A stretch of 64,000 nucleotides of DNA, taken from NCBI GenBank assembly GCA_028698585.1, contig JAQVWG010000004.1:1-64000 (forward strand). Reading direction: 5' to 3'. Positions 43,483-53,793 of the stretch are shown here, piece by piece. Below the pieces are notes generated by a model that saw only the letters and a program-made list of their open reading frames with translations, was not told where the DNA came from and searched no databases. Source of the stretch: Clostridia bacterium. GTDB lineage: Bacteria; Bacillota; Clostridia; Christensenellales; CAG-314. Position numbers and translations under genes: made by a program. Positions within the stretch are counted from its first letter, which is position 1. Every line of letters starts with the position of its first letter.

Positions 43483-46400
43483 TTTCACTAAATTGCAGGA
43501 TATGGCAATCAACTCAGTAAGTAAGAATCTGTTGGTATCTGCCTCAGCAGGAACGGGCAAAACGACGGTAATGATACAGCGCATTGTTCAACTCATCCTT
43601 AGTGGTAAGATTACTATTGACGATATACTGGTAGTAACATTCACTAACGCATCTGCCATAGATATGAAACTCAAATTGCTTAGTTGTCTAGAAAGTAATA
43701 CAAGTGACGCTAAAGTAAGAGAGCAGATTGAGAATATAGATAGCGCCAGCATATCCACCCTACATAGTTTTTGCATTGAGGTATTGCGTACATACTTCTA
43801 TGTAGTAGACATTGACCCTGCATTCACCATTGTCGACCCCTCGCTCAGCGAAGGATATAAGGACAGAGTGCTAGATGATGTGTTAAAGGATTACTATGTC
43901 AACAGCGACAGCCTGTTCGAGTATCTCTATCATATATTCTGCACCAACAGAAGTGATAAGGGGCTTAAGAGTCAAATCAGCGCATTGCACGAGTTCGCCC
44001 TGTGCCACCCACAATTTGATAAGTGGTACGTAGACAACAAGAGCAACTATAAGTTCAATAACGACAGTCAGTTCTGTCTAGTTGTCAATTTGGACTACAC
44101 AACGAGCAGTAATGCCTACGCTAGGGCATTCGACCAATATTCCATTACCGCTAAGCAGTATGGCGCAGATAAGCTCGCTTCATATTGCGAGTATTTGTCA
44201 TCAATGTACAGAGTGGCAGAACACAACAGTCTGCAAGTAAATCTCGATAATTTAGCAGGCAAGACGCGCATTAACTCGTTCACATCTAATCTTAAGAAAT
44301 ACTCGCCCGCCTATACAGTCGATGAGCAGACGTTCGATGAGTTGGTGTCACAAATTGAATCCACTAAGGAGGATGCCAAGAAGAATATCATTAATGCGTA
44401 TAGCATACTGCTTGATCAGTCATACGACGATTTAGTCAATAACTCAATCAAAATGATACCAGTAATGGATAAACTGGTGGAGATAGAGCGCAAGTTCAAC
44501 GACAAGTATTTAGAATATAAGAAATCTCGTGGTATGTTGGATTTCGGCGACCTAGAACATCTCACACTGCGGGTATTACAAGATAATGATGTTGTACGGC
44601 AACTTCAATCTAGGTACAAGTATATATTCGTAGACGAATATCAAGACATCAATGGCGTTCAGGAGCAGATAATATCTACCTTGGCAACCAATAGCAATTT
44701 ATTCTTAGTTGGGGACATCAAGCAGAGCATATATGGATTTAGGCAGTGTGACGCCAATATTTTTGCCGATAAATACGATAAGTATCAGCACCAACAAGAC
44801 AGTCAAGTCATCGAATTGACGGACAATTTCCGCGCGGACAACAGGATACTCCAGCAGGTCAACAAGATATTCAGCGCATGTATGAGTAATTCATTCGGCC
44901 AAGTTGACTATCAAGGCAGTTGTCAGATAGCTAGCCCCAAGCAGTTCGATTCGAGCGTTAATCCGTTCAAGATAATAGGGTTGCCCGTTATCAAAAAAAC
45001 ACCGTCAATACCCACTGACATATATGATATATCCAGTCAACAAGATGACCAGTCGCAGGACAGGGCCATGTTGGAGGCATCGGCGGTCATATCCAGCATA
45101 AGGCAGTTGGTCGGAATGGTAAGAGAGTTCGAACAGGATGGTGAGATAGTTAAACGACCAACAAGATATGACGATATTGCTATACTTGTGCGCAAGGTTA
45201 AAGAAGATACAATTACACTGTATGAGCAACTAGAACAAGAGAATATCCCGGTTACTATCGCGCTAGAGGACAAATATTATTCCAAGGAATGTGCAGATAT
45301 AATCAATCTCCTTAGAGTGATTGATAATCCTCTTAATGACATCGCATTAACGGGTGTAGCATTGTCCTTCTTTGGCAAATTAAGCAAGGAAGAGTTGGCT
45401 AGGGTAACCATAGCAACAGAGCAATCATCAGTATATGATAGGTACTGTCAATATACTCGAGCATATAACGATAATATATCCGACAAGCTGAGGGTAATGC
45501 TGGATTTAATTGCCAAATATCAGATTATTGACCACACCTGTTCTGTCGACCAGTTGCTAGTCAAGTTGATAGAACAGACACAATATAATCTGTACGTAAT
45601 GACTCTACCCAACGGAATGGTAAGAGCCAACAGACTATACACATTGATAAGCGACGCACAAGGGCAGGCGTTCTCTATAAGTGTGTGTAAATATTTACAA
45701 TACGTAGAGTTGTCTGGTCAACAGAGTAGCGATAGTCAGCCTGCGCAGTTAGGTGGCGTCAAGATAAGCACCATTCATAAGAGCAAGGGACTAGAATATC
45801 CAATAGTCATAGGCGTAGGATTATCCAGTGGCTTTGTCAACGACAACGATAAAGTGATAACCAGTAAGGCATGTGGACTCGCTATGTCATACTATGACCA
45901 AGAGAGCAGGAGTATTCGTCCTACGTTATCATCATTTGCAGTCAAATTAAGTAACAAGATTAAGGATAAGGAGGAGGAGTTGCGGCTGCTATACGTGCTG
46001 ACTACCCGTGCCAAAAATCAACTTATTCTAATAGTCAGTAACAAGCGCAGTCAACCTATATCTTCACCCTATCTTGCTACCAGCCTGAGCGATTGGATTG
46101 TGTATGGTGCTAGCAAGTGTAAGATTGATATAGGCACAGGCCCTACATCGGTTGTTGCACACAATATTCAAGAGTTGCCACCACAGAATACAGATAGTAA
46201 AATACTTTTAAATAATATCAATTTCGTATATCCGTATGTAGACAAGGATATCCCCTCTAAAGTAGTGGCATCAGGGCTTAAACAATGGGCGCAGTCTGTT
46301 AATAAGAGTGAGAACGAACATCAGGATGAAGATGTACAATCAACGGTAATAGTAGACCAAGAACAGATAGTTCAACAGTCTGCAGTTATCAATAATTATG

Positions 46401-46882
46401 CCAGTATTGGCACAGCATATCACAGACTGTGTGAGAACACGTTCTTTGGCGCTACAGTTCAAGATGTACGCAACATTCTACTTAGTCTGATTAGTCAAGG
46501 AGTTATTGACGAGGATATAGCCCAGTCTATAAACGTGGATTATGTAGCAAGAGTATTCGCGTTGCCACAACTTGCTACACTATGCAAGGGCAAAGTATAT
46601 CACGAAGTGCCTTTTATGGAAAAACTGCCCTTTAATAAGTTAATTAACGGTGCACCCAAGGGTTACACAGTGTTGCAGGGCGTAATAGACCTGTTGGCTA
46701 TTAATGATAATAGCGCAGTTATACTGGACTTCAAGTACACATCTCATTTAGACACCATAGTTAAGGATTATCAGTTGCAAATGAATGCATATACCCTAGC
46801 AACCAAAAAAATATTAAATTGTGACGATGTACACGCATACATTGTATCTATTAAAGACGGCAAGGTTATCAAGTTGACATAA
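43475..46882 (+). CDS. addA: ATP-dependent helicase/nuclease subunit A
   Basis: This UvrD/Rep-type helicase with a C-terminal nuclease is the motor of the AddAB complex. The 1135-residue protein has Walker A in SASAGTGKTTVMIQRI (about 22-37), motif II DEYQDIN, QSIYGFR, and the late helicase motif TIHKSKGLEYP. The nuclease motif VILDFKYTS is near residue 1085, with the upstream GTAYHRLCE histidine segment. Its start is embedded in the end of addB, with GAGGTGAG as ribosome-binding site, which couples the two. Confidence 0.95.
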   Translation: MSNFTKLQDMAINSVSKNLLVSASAGTGKTTVMIQRIVQLILSGKITIDDILVVTFTNASAIDMKLKLLSCLESNTSDAKVREQIENIDSASISTLHSFCIEVLRTYFYVVDIDPAFTIVDPSLSEGYKDRVLDDVLKDYYVNSDSLFEYLYHIFCTNRSDKGLKSQISALHEFALCHPQFDKWYVDNKSNYKFNNDSQFCLVVNLDYTTSSNAYARAFDQYSITAKQYGADKLASYCEYLSSMYRVAEHNSLQVNLDNLAGKTRINSFTSNLKKYSPAYTVDEQTFDELVSQIESTKEDAKKNIINAYSILLDQSYDDLVNNSIKMIPVMDKLVEIERKFNDKYLEYKKSRGMLDFGDLEHLTLRVLQDNDVVRQLQSRYKYIFVDEYQDINGVQEQIISTLATNSNLFLVGDIKQSIYGFRQCDANIFADKYDKYQHQQDSQVIELTDNFRADNRILQQVNKIFSACMSNSFGQVDYQGSCQIASPKQFDSSVNPFKIIGLPVIKKTPSIPTDIYDISSQQDDQSQDRAMLEASAVISSIRQLVGMVREFEQDGEIVKRPTRYDDIAILVRKVKEDTITLYEQLEQENIPVTIALEDKYYSKECADIINLLRVIDNPLNDIALTGVALSFFGKLSKEELARVTIATEQSSVYDRYCQYTRAYNDNISDKLRVMLDLIAKYQIIDHTCSVDQLLVKLIEQTQYNLYVMTLPNGMVRANRLYTLISDAQGQAFSISVCKYLQYVELSGQQSSDSQPAQLGGVKISTIHKSKGLEYPIVIGVGLSSGFVNDNDKVITSKACGLAMSYYDQESRSIRPTLSSFAVKLSNKIKDKEEELRLLYVLTTRAKNQLILIVSNKRSQPISSPYLATSLSDWIVYGASKCKIDIGTGPTSVVAHNIQELPPQNTDSKILLNNINFVYPYVDKDIPSKVVASGLKQWAQSVNKSENEHQDEDVQSTVIVDQEQIVQQSAVINNYASIGTAYHRLCENTFFGATVQDVRNILLSLISQGVIDEDIAQSINVDYVARVFALPQLATLCKGKVYHEVPFMEKLPFNKLINGAPKGYTVLQGVIDLLAINDNSAVILDFKYTSHLDTIVKDYQLQMNAYTLATKKILNCDDVHAYIVSIKDGKVIKLT

Positions 46883-46978
46883 TAATATGCCAGCGCAATG
46901 TAGACATCTATTCTATGCGACCCAGACTGCATAACTATTAACTGTCTTACAACATATCTCTATTTATTGAGGAATTAT

Positions 46979-48058
46979 ATGAAAAACATTTTTTATTGTA
47001 AAAGTACAATACAGGATAGGCAGGAGCAACGTAAGCCTAAAGAGCAGATTATGGCTACCCATAGTATGCCGTTGCTTGACGAAAACGGATTCTTGACACT
47101 GCCCTCATACGCAAACGGTGATTTATACGAGTACAACAAACAGAATATCAAATGCGGTCTGTCTAGGCTCAAGGAATGGGAGTTCTATCAAGTGTTCAAT
47201 GATAAGTGGTGTTTGCAAGCGACTTATGGGCATACATCATACGCTGGCAACGTCGCTTGTACCTTGATTGAGTTTGACAAGGGTACTAGACACAGTGTAT
47301 CGGTGCTTAAACTGTTTCCTAAGGGTACATTCGACCTAGATTTTACGTCCGGGCAGCCACACAACCTTCACTATCAAGATGACAGAATATCACTAGATAT
47401 CGTTAACGTTCTCAATGAACGCTCCATAAGTGTTACAAGTAACGGCGCTAATAAGGGTGATGCAAGGGTTAATGTGCGTTTGACAATGAGTAACTTGGGG
47501 GATCCTATGTGCTACTGCATGCAGTTCGATGACAGAATGTTCTACTATAATTACAAGAAAATATTTCCAACTGTCTCAGGAGATATAATAGTAGACGGGG
47601 TGGATTATCCGATTACGCCGGACACAACTGCCATTATAGACAGTGGCAGAGGCTGTTGGCCTTACTGCCACAACTGGTACTGGGGAATGGGGCAGATGAA
47701 GTTGAATGACGGACACGCACTAGGAATGAACATTGGACTAGGCAACAGCGACAGAAGTGATACAACGGAGAATATGCTGTTCTATGATGGTCAACTACAA
47801 AAACTAGGTAGAGTAACTATTGATGCCGACCACAGCGATTATAACAAGCCTTGGTTGATACTCAGTCAAGACGGCAATATGTTCGCTAAACTGACTCCCT
47901 ACTATGATAATTATACATCAACCAATTTACTGCTGGTACACAACAGATGTCATCAAGTATTCGGTAAATTAGAGGGTAAAGTCAAGCTATGCGACAATCA
48001 AGTTATCGACCTTAATGGTATGAACGCATTTTGCGAGTACGCCAACAACCGCTGGTAA
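46979..48058 (+). CDS. DUF2804-family protein
   Basis: The 359-residue protein resembles the DUF2804 family. That family has beta-rich, tocopherol-cyclase-like proteins with a conserved D-X-G-R-G-X-W-P-Y segment; here it is DSGRGCWPYCHNWYWG near residues 221-236. There is no signal peptide and no membrane span. Its biochemical role is not known to me. The ATG follows GAGG by 6 nt; a TTG four codons upstream overlaps the site. It stands as a single gene after addA. Confidence 0.65.
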   Translation: MKNIFYCKSTIQDRQEQRKPKEQIMATHSMPLLDENGFLTLPSYANGDLYEYNKQNIKCGLSRLKEWEFYQVFNDKWCLQATYGHTSYAGNVACTLIEFDKGTRHSVSVLKLFPKGTFDLDFTSGQPHNLHYQDDRISLDIVNVLNERSISVTSNGANKGDARVNVRLTMSNLGDPMCYCMQFDDRMFYYNYKKIFPTVSGDIIVDGVDYPITPDTTAIIDSGRGCWPYCHNWYWGMGQMKLNDGHALGMNIGLGNSDRSDTTENMLFYDGQLQKLGRVTIDADHSDYNKPWLILSQDGNMFAKLTPYYDNYTSTNLLLVHNRCHQVFGKLEGKVKLCDNQVIDLNGMNAFCEYANNRW

Positions 48059-48139
48059 TAATCAGCAGACATAATATATATTAGCATAGGTATGTAATCA
48101 CTACAGCTAACTACATTTCATATATAGGAGTGCAGAACA

Positions 48140-48646
48140 ATGAGTCTTAAATTAGCATTGTTATTTTTCATGATAGCGTTTTTTCTGGGAATATTGCTAG
48201 GATTAGCAATTGCACGAGCGTTGCCAAAATATTTAATCGTTAGTAGAAAAAAAGTCGAAAATGCGTATGTCAAAAAGACGTATATAATGACGGCGTCAGA
48301 GTATGAAGTATTCAGGCGTGTAGAGAGAATACTACAAAACACTAAATATCTTATATTGCCACAGGTTGCGACAAGGAGTATTGTTAACAAGACAAATGGT
48401 TATAGAGACTATGAACTGAACACTATAGTGGACTCCTGTATATGCACGAGGAATGGATACTCGCCTGTTTTGGTTATAGAACTTAATGACAACTCTCATA
48501 ACGAAAAAGAACGCAGAGAAAGGGATGAGAAACAAAAGGCAATATTTAAGAGCGCCAACATGCCCCTCATTACCCTATGGACTAATTTGGAAAACAATCC
48601 AGCGTATATCAAGGAAAGAATAGAGAAAATACTGTTAGATATATGA
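48140..48646 (+). CDS. Membrane-anchored DUF2726 protein
   Basis: The 168-residue protein has one N-terminal span (about 5-28) and a cytoplasmic DUF2726 domain: SEYEVFRRVERIL, later VLVIELNDNSH and ERRERDEKQKAIF. That pattern (E-X-D...R...D..K) is reminiscent of the very short patch/restriction-endonuclease-like fold, but nuclease activity is not shown. TAGGAG precedes the ATG. A terminator follows it. Confidence 0.72.
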   Translation: MSLKLALLFFMIAFFLGILLGLAIARALPKYLIVSRKKVENAYVKKTYIMTASEYEVFRRVERILQNTKYLILPQVATRSIVNKTNGYRDYELNTIVDSCICTRNGYSPVLVIELNDNSHNEKERRERDEKQKAIFKSANMPLITLWTNLENNPAYIKERIEKILLDI

Positions 48647-48720
48647 GAATAATAGTTAATTCTAAATCAGTAGTTACAGAATAGATATCTCATAGGTAAA
48701 TAATCGTATAATTGGTACGC

Positions 48721-48752
48721 AACTGGTAATAATTCTTATTGCCAGTTTTTTA
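48721..48752 (+). terminator. Rho-independent terminator of the DUF2726 gene
   Basis: AACTGGTAATAA and TTATTGCCAGTT pair (one mismatch) around TTC, followed by TTTTATT. The end of the T-run lies only about 15 bp before the next ATG, so the next gene's transcript must start inside or read through it. Confidence 0.85.
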
Positions 48753-48766
48753 TTATGGAGGAAATA

Positions 48767-49537
48767 ATGCGTCAGTACAATCAATTCTATAATAATGCAG
48801 ACACTATACTACTGTTGTGCTATCTATGTATGGGTGTAATGCTGTTGATAAACATAATGTCTAATATATACGTTAAGGATAATAGGGCAATTAAACAGGC
48901 AAGCAATCACCTTTTCTGTCAGTATATTAGCCTTACTAATGTAGGCAATGTATTGCCACCTTATTACAGAGTATGCTACCGACTGTGGCTAACGCTCAAG
49001 AACAGTAAGGCGGAGAGCATTATTCTGTTTTCGAGTAGAAAACAACCCGTTCGTTGTCTGCTTATGCCGACACTATCTATACTGTGTGCTCTGTGGTCAG
49101 TAGTTACTGAGTTCTTATGGTACGGTTGCGGAAGTCTGTTCTGCCCTACGCTATTATGTATATGTTGTTTTATCTATATATTGTTAATTATCAAGCAGGT
49201 GTATGCCATTAAGCAGAGGAATGCTCATAGACTTGTTCGAAGGTTCGCTGGATATCTCGACTTACTATACGGCGACAATATGGAAATGCGTGATAACACG
49301 GAACCAATAGATAATAACATTACTGATAGTACCTGTATGGAGCAGGGGGATCAGGTTACTAATAAACTCAATTTTCTTATCAGTAAGGGTGTACCCCTCG
49401 ACTCTGCGCAAAAAATTGCTAAATATATTACCCCATCTCAGTTGAATGCTCCACGCTCAATCAAGGCGCAACAACAACTCAATCAAGCGCTGAATGGCCT
49501 AATTAAGGTTATATGCGTAGCAGGCAAACAGTCTTAA
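48767..49537 (+). CDS. Membrane protein of unknown function
   Basis: The 256-residue protein has hydrophobic segments at about 12-35, 95-115 and 120-145. A hydrophilic C-terminal half rich in Asn, Asp and Gln follows. I do not recognise it. It contains many cysteines in and near the membrane segments. The ATG at 48767 lies just after GGAGGAAATA, which overlaps an upstream in-frame ATG. It is preceded almost directly by a terminator. Confidence 0.6.
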   Translation: MRQYNQFYNNADTILLLCYLCMGVMLLINIMSNIYVKDNRAIKQASNHLFCQYISLTNVGNVLPPYYRVCYRLWLTLKNSKAESIILFSSRKQPVRCLLMPTLSILCALWSVVTEFLWYGCGSLFCPTLLCICCFIYILLIIKQVYAIKQRNAHRLVRRFAGYLDLLYGDNMEMRDNTEPIDNNITDSTCMEQGDQVTNKLNFLISKGVPLDSAQKIAKYITPSQLNAPRSIKAQQQLNQALNGLIKVICVAGKQS

Positions 49538-50193
49538 CACCTAACAGATTAGCATAATCCGTTGCAGTTATTTACCGTAGTTGGCTATTGATTAGTGTGT
49601 CAGTCAATTATCTATCCTTAACTGCTGACAGTGCAGTTGAACCATAACACTCTAATAACATCAGTCCAACAGAGTGTCTGGTAGGTAATTGCGTAAGTGT
49701 TAATGCTAGTGACCTAACAGTTGCGTCAAGAGTTGAGCAGAGTTGACAGTAATTCATTATTTGTGACAGCAATTCTATCAACGCCAACAACTGTTTGATT
49801 AAACTAAAGACATTCGTAACTGTAATGATATATTTGTCAGTGACCTAACAGTTGCGTCAAGAGTTGAGCAGAGTTGACAGTAATTCATTATTTACTGCGA
49901 TACTACTAGTGTTAATAAATGACAATAGGTCGTAGCACGCAAGAAATTACATTAAGCAGCGCTAGCGTCTAATAGTATAGGCGAGAGTTCGACTGAGTTA
50001 ATTATGACTCATTATGTCTTAACTAAAATAAGATGGTCCGTTATTAACTGTACGGGTAATGTTACCACAATAGAATAATTCATCATTCTGCTAGCACATA
50101 ATAGTAATCGCGCATTAATTATTTACCTATCGACATTAGTTGATAGGTCTTGTTATGTATATGGGTGTCTTATCAGTTTTTCAGGACAAATCA
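49538..50193. other. Gene-free spacer with a tandem repeat
   Basis: Between the membrane protein gene and the M3 peptidase promoter I see no gene. It holds the 131-bp duplication described separately and a weak hairpin ACCTATC/GATAGGT at 50126-50149. Confidence 0.5.
49709..49893. repeat. Direct duplication, period 131 bp
   Basis: GTGACCTAACAGTTGCGTCAAGAGTTGAGCAGAGTTGACAGTAATTCATTATTT (54 bp) is identical at 49709 and 49840. The intervening 77 bp are not repeated. The exact identity suggests a recent event. Confidence 0.95.
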
Positions 50194-50222
50194 TTGATAT
50201 GAACACTCATCTATGCTATAAT
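50194..50222 (+). promoter_or_regulatory. Sigma-A-type promoter of the M3 peptidase gene
   Basis: TTGATA, 17-bp spacer, TATAAT; 38 bp before the ATG. uvrC and the HAD gene probably share this transcript. Confidence 0.78.
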
Positions 50223-50259
50223 CTATCTACAAAAATAATAATAAGGAAGGTATAATGCT

Positions 50260-51945
50260 ATGAAAGTTACTGAGATTAAGTATCAAAGACGCACCATTGA
50301 GCAGACTCAACAAGAGTACGATAAGGTATACGAGAAGCTAGATAATGCCAAGACCGTACAAGATTGTCTAGACGCACTGGCAATGGAGGAAAATGCTTCT
50401 AAGTATTTTAACACAATGTCAACGCTTGCCGAGATACGTATATCGCTCAATACTAAAGATGAGTTCTATCAACAAGAGTCACAGTATTATGCAGATGCAC
50501 GCCCCTTGTTCAGTAAGTGTACAACCACATTCTATAACAAGATTCTCAATCACCCCCTCCGCCCTCAACTAGAACAAGTACTTAATCCCCAGCTTTTCAA
50601 GTTCTATGAGTGTCAACAATTGGCATTCAGCCCCATAATTATCGAAGACTTACAAGAGGAGAATAAAATATGCCTTGAATACTATCAACTACTGGGTGGG
50701 CTATTAGTTGACTATAATGGAGAACGACTGCCTATGTCGGTAGTTCGTGGCGACCTCGAAAAGGAAGACAGACAGGTAAGAACAGAGTGTCTTAACGCTA
50801 TTGGCAGAGCGCTCTCAACTGTCAGTGAACAACTAGATAATATCTATGATAGACTGGTCAAAGTGCGTGACAGAATGGCTAAGAAAATGGGATACGAGAA
50901 CTTCATCCCCTTAGGCTATTATCGCTTAGGGCGCATGGACTATGACGCCGAAATGGTCAGTAAATACAGATATAACGTGCACAAAGATATTGTGCCACTG
51001 GTAACGGATATTAAGAATAACATTGCCAAACAACTGCACATAGATAATATGAAACTATTCGATGACGCAGTCTATACCCTAGGTGGCAACGCAAGACCGT
51101 GTATTGATAAGGATGAGATGTTCTCTCAAGCAAGTATAATGTATCACCGAATGAACCAAGAAGTAGGTCAATTATTCGACTCTATGGTAGCGAACGATGC
51201 ATTCGACGTAGTGGCAAGAGAAGGTAAACTAGGCGGAGGCTACTGCACCGACTTGTCCGAATATAATCAGCCCTTCATTTTTGCCAACTTTAATGGTAGT
51301 TCGGGCGACTTTGATGTCATCACTCACGAGTTCGGCCATGCGCTGTCTATGTATTATAGCGATAAGTGTGGCAATTATACACTCAGCATAGGCAACATGG
51401 AAACGGCAGAGTGTCACTCTATGAGCATGGAGTTCTTCAGCGGTAAGTATGCACAAGCGTTTTTCGGCAAGGACACTAACAAGTTCTTATATAAACAGCT
51501 GTGTGATAGTGTGTGTTTCATACCATATGGAGTAGTTGTAGATGAGTACCAGCACATTGTTTATTCTAATACCAACCTGACACCTCAACAGAGATGTGAT
51601 GAGTGGCGTAAACTGGAGACCAAGTATCGCCCATATCTATCCTATGAGGGCATAGATTATATTAGTCGTGGCACACGCTGGCAGTATCAATCACATATAT
51701 ACGTATCTCCATTCTACTATATTGACTACTGCTTGGCGCAGACTGTCGCTTTAGGATTCTTCGTAGCTATGAAACAGAACTATGATGATGCATTCGCTAG
51801 GTACCTGCAACTGGTTAAAACGGGCGGACAAAAAGGATTTCCTCAGCTAATTAAGGACGCTGGGATTGCCTATCCATTTGGAGAGGGTACGTTGGCAGTA
51901 ATTGCAAAGGAAATCAAACTGGCAATAGATAAACTGAGAGTATAA
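50260..51945 (+). CDS. M3-family oligoendopeptidase
   Basis: This 561-residue zinc metallopeptidase belongs to the PepF/M3 family, which cleaves short peptides in the cytoplasm. The catalytic motif is HEFGH at 356-360 in VITHEFGHALSMYY, with the third ligand region ETAECHSMSMEFF. FANFNGSSGD precedes it as in M3B peptidases. There is no signal peptide. AAGGAAGG lies upstream of the ATG. uvrC follows after 33 bp with no terminator. Confidence 0.92.
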   Translation: MKVTEIKYQRRTIEQTQQEYDKVYEKLDNAKTVQDCLDALAMEENASKYFNTMSTLAEIRISLNTKDEFYQQESQYYADARPLFSKCTTTFYNKILNHPLRPQLEQVLNPQLFKFYECQQLAFSPIIIEDLQEENKICLEYYQLLGGLLVDYNGERLPMSVVRGDLEKEDRQVRTECLNAIGRALSTVSEQLDNIYDRLVKVRDRMAKKMGYENFIPLGYYRLGRMDYDAEMVSKYRYNVHKDIVPLVTDIKNNIAKQLHIDNMKLFDDAVYTLGGNARPCIDKDEMFSQASIMYHRMNQEVGQLFDSMVANDAFDVVAREGKLGGGYCTDLSEYNQPFIFANFNGSSGDFDVITHEFGHALSMYYSDKCGNYTLSIGNMETAECHSMSMEFFSGKYAQAFFGKDTNKFLYKQLCDSVCFIPYGVVVDEYQHIVYSNTNLTPQQRCDEWRKLETKYRPYLSYEGIDYISRGTRWQYQSHIYVSPFYYIDYCLAQTVALGFFVAMKQNYDDAFARYLQLVKTGGQKGFPQLIKDAGIAYPFGEGTLAVIAKEIKLAIDKLRV

Positions 51946-51978
51946 TATATAACATCGTGAACTAGAGCAAGGGTAATA

Positions 51979-53784
51979 ATGACCATACTTGAGCAAAAAC
52001 TCCAAAGGTTGCCCACGCAGAGTGGCGTATATATCTATCGAGATAAGATGGATAACATTCTCTATGTCGGCAAAGCTAAAGTGCTCCGCAATCGCATCAA
52101 GCAATATTTCATGGCAGGCGATAAGACCAACAAGGTCAAGGCACTAGTTAGACATATCTATGACTTGGATGTCATTGTAACACCCAGTGAGGGAGACGCT
52201 TTTTCACTGGAAAATACTCTGATTAAGAAGTATAAGCCACCATATAATATCTTGCTTAAGGATGATAAACAATATGGATATATTAAGGTAGATGTTAATA
52301 GTAAATACCCACGCGTGCTGTTCACGCGTAAACTAGAGAATGACGGTTATAAGTATTTCGGCCCATATACTGGTGGGGGCAGTATGTTGATTGAGATTAT
52401 CAATACCTGTTTTCATACAGCCAAGTGTAAATACGATTTTGATAAACTGCCCAAGGGTTTCCGCCCTTGTCTTAATTACTATATAGATAACTGTCCGGCA
52501 CCTTGCGTTAATAAGACCTCAGAGGTAGAATACCGAGCCATAATAAATGACATATTGTCCTTACTCAGTGGCAACACACAACAGGCCAACGAGATACTGA
52601 CTGCCAAAATGCAGGACTACGCAGAAAAAATGCTTTATGAACAGGCCAAGGATATGCGGGATTACATCAATCTGCTGAGACATTTTTGCGAGAAAAAAGT
52701 AGTAGTTATCAATAAATCTGTAGATTATGACGTATTCGCAGTATGCTCTAACGGATATAATACCGTGTGCAACAATATCACCGTTAGGCAGGGTAACGTG
52801 GTGCTCAGTGACAATTTCGTGATAAACGACGGAGGATTGGACCTATCCCAGACGCTTGCTAGTTTCCTTATGTCACACTACCAGAACACTATCCCCACTT
52901 CACAGGTATTACTTAATATGCCCATTAGCGATCAAGAGTTGTTGGCGGAACTGATGTATAAGCAATATGGCGTCAAGGTGGAGTTCATCTGTCCCAAACA
53001 GGGTGATAAGAAAAGAATTGTCGATATGTCGACTGCCAATGCGCTGGAATACCTTGATAAGAGTCAAGATAATATAGACAAGCAGTATAATATGACACTA
53101 GGCGCAGTATCGCAGTTGCACGAGATGTTGCACCTTAATAACATACCACGCAGGATAGAGTGTTATGATATCAGCAATATCAGTGGCGTAGATAAGGTAG
53201 CATCTATGGTAGTGTTTACCAACGGCGTCGCTGATAAGACTCAGTATAGGCGATTCAAGATTAAGACGGTAGAGGGTGCAGACGACTTTGCATGTATGGC
53301 AGAGGTTATCAGTCGTAGAGTGGCGCACATTGACAAGGATGACGACTTCGGCACAAGACCGGACTTAATTGTGGTGGACGGGGGACTAGGGCAACTAGGC
53401 TACGCTGATAAAGTGTTTAACGATAATAACATACGCAATATTGACTTGGTTTCTCTGGCCAAACGAGAGGAAATTGTCTACACCATGGAAAACAGGAACG
53501 GTTATCAACTACCTATGCACAGTTATGCCTTATCACTGCTTATCAATGTGAGAGATGAAGCGCACAGATTCGCCATAACCTATTTTAGACAACTGCACGG
53601 CAAAAACAGTCTTAAGTCGGTACTAGATAATATCGACGGCGTGGGCAAGAAAAGGCAGGTCGAACTAGTTAGACGCTTCAATAACATTGAGAATATCACC
53701 AATGCAAGTGTGGAGGACATAATGCAAGTAGATGGTATACCGAGAAAAGTTGCTGAGAATATATACAGATACTTCAACAGTTAG
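51979..53784 (+). CDS. uvrC: Excinuclease ABC subunit C
   Basis: UvrC makes the two incisions in nucleotide excision repair. The 601-residue protein has the N-terminal GIY-YIG nuclease (GVYIYRDKMDNILYVGKAK, about 15-33), a cysteine-containing middle region, and a UVR helix pair near 200. The RNase H-like endonuclease domain (ECYDISNISGVDKVASMVVF) is followed by C-terminal helix-hairpin-helix motifs. Length is typical. uvrA and uvrB are not in the window. It is cotranscribed with the HAD gene, 9 bp downstream. Confidence 0.96.
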   Translation: MTILEQKLQRLPTQSGVYIYRDKMDNILYVGKAKVLRNRIKQYFMAGDKTNKVKALVRHIYDLDVIVTPSEGDAFSLENTLIKKYKPPYNILLKDDKQYGYIKVDVNSKYPRVLFTRKLENDGYKYFGPYTGGGSMLIEIINTCFHTAKCKYDFDKLPKGFRPCLNYYIDNCPAPCVNKTSEVEYRAIINDILSLLSGNTQQANEILTAKMQDYAEKMLYEQAKDMRDYINLLRHFCEKKVVVINKSVDYDVFAVCSNGYNTVCNNITVRQGNVVLSDNFVINDGGLDLSQTLASFLMSHYQNTIPTSQVLLNMPISDQELLAELMYKQYGVKVEFICPKQGDKKRIVDMSTANALEYLDKSQDNIDKQYNMTLGAVSQLHEMLHLNNIPRRIECYDISNISGVDKVASMVVFTNGVADKTQYRRFKIKTVEGADDFACMAEVISRRVAHIDKDDDFGTRPDLIVVDGGLGQLGYADKVFNDNNIRNIDLVSLAKREEIVYTMENRNGYQLPMHSYALSLLINVRDEAHRFAITYFRQLHGKNSLKSVLDNIDGVGKKRQVELVRRFNNIENITNASVEDIMQVDGIPRKVAENIYRYFNS

Positions 53785-53793
53785 GAGCAGTAG

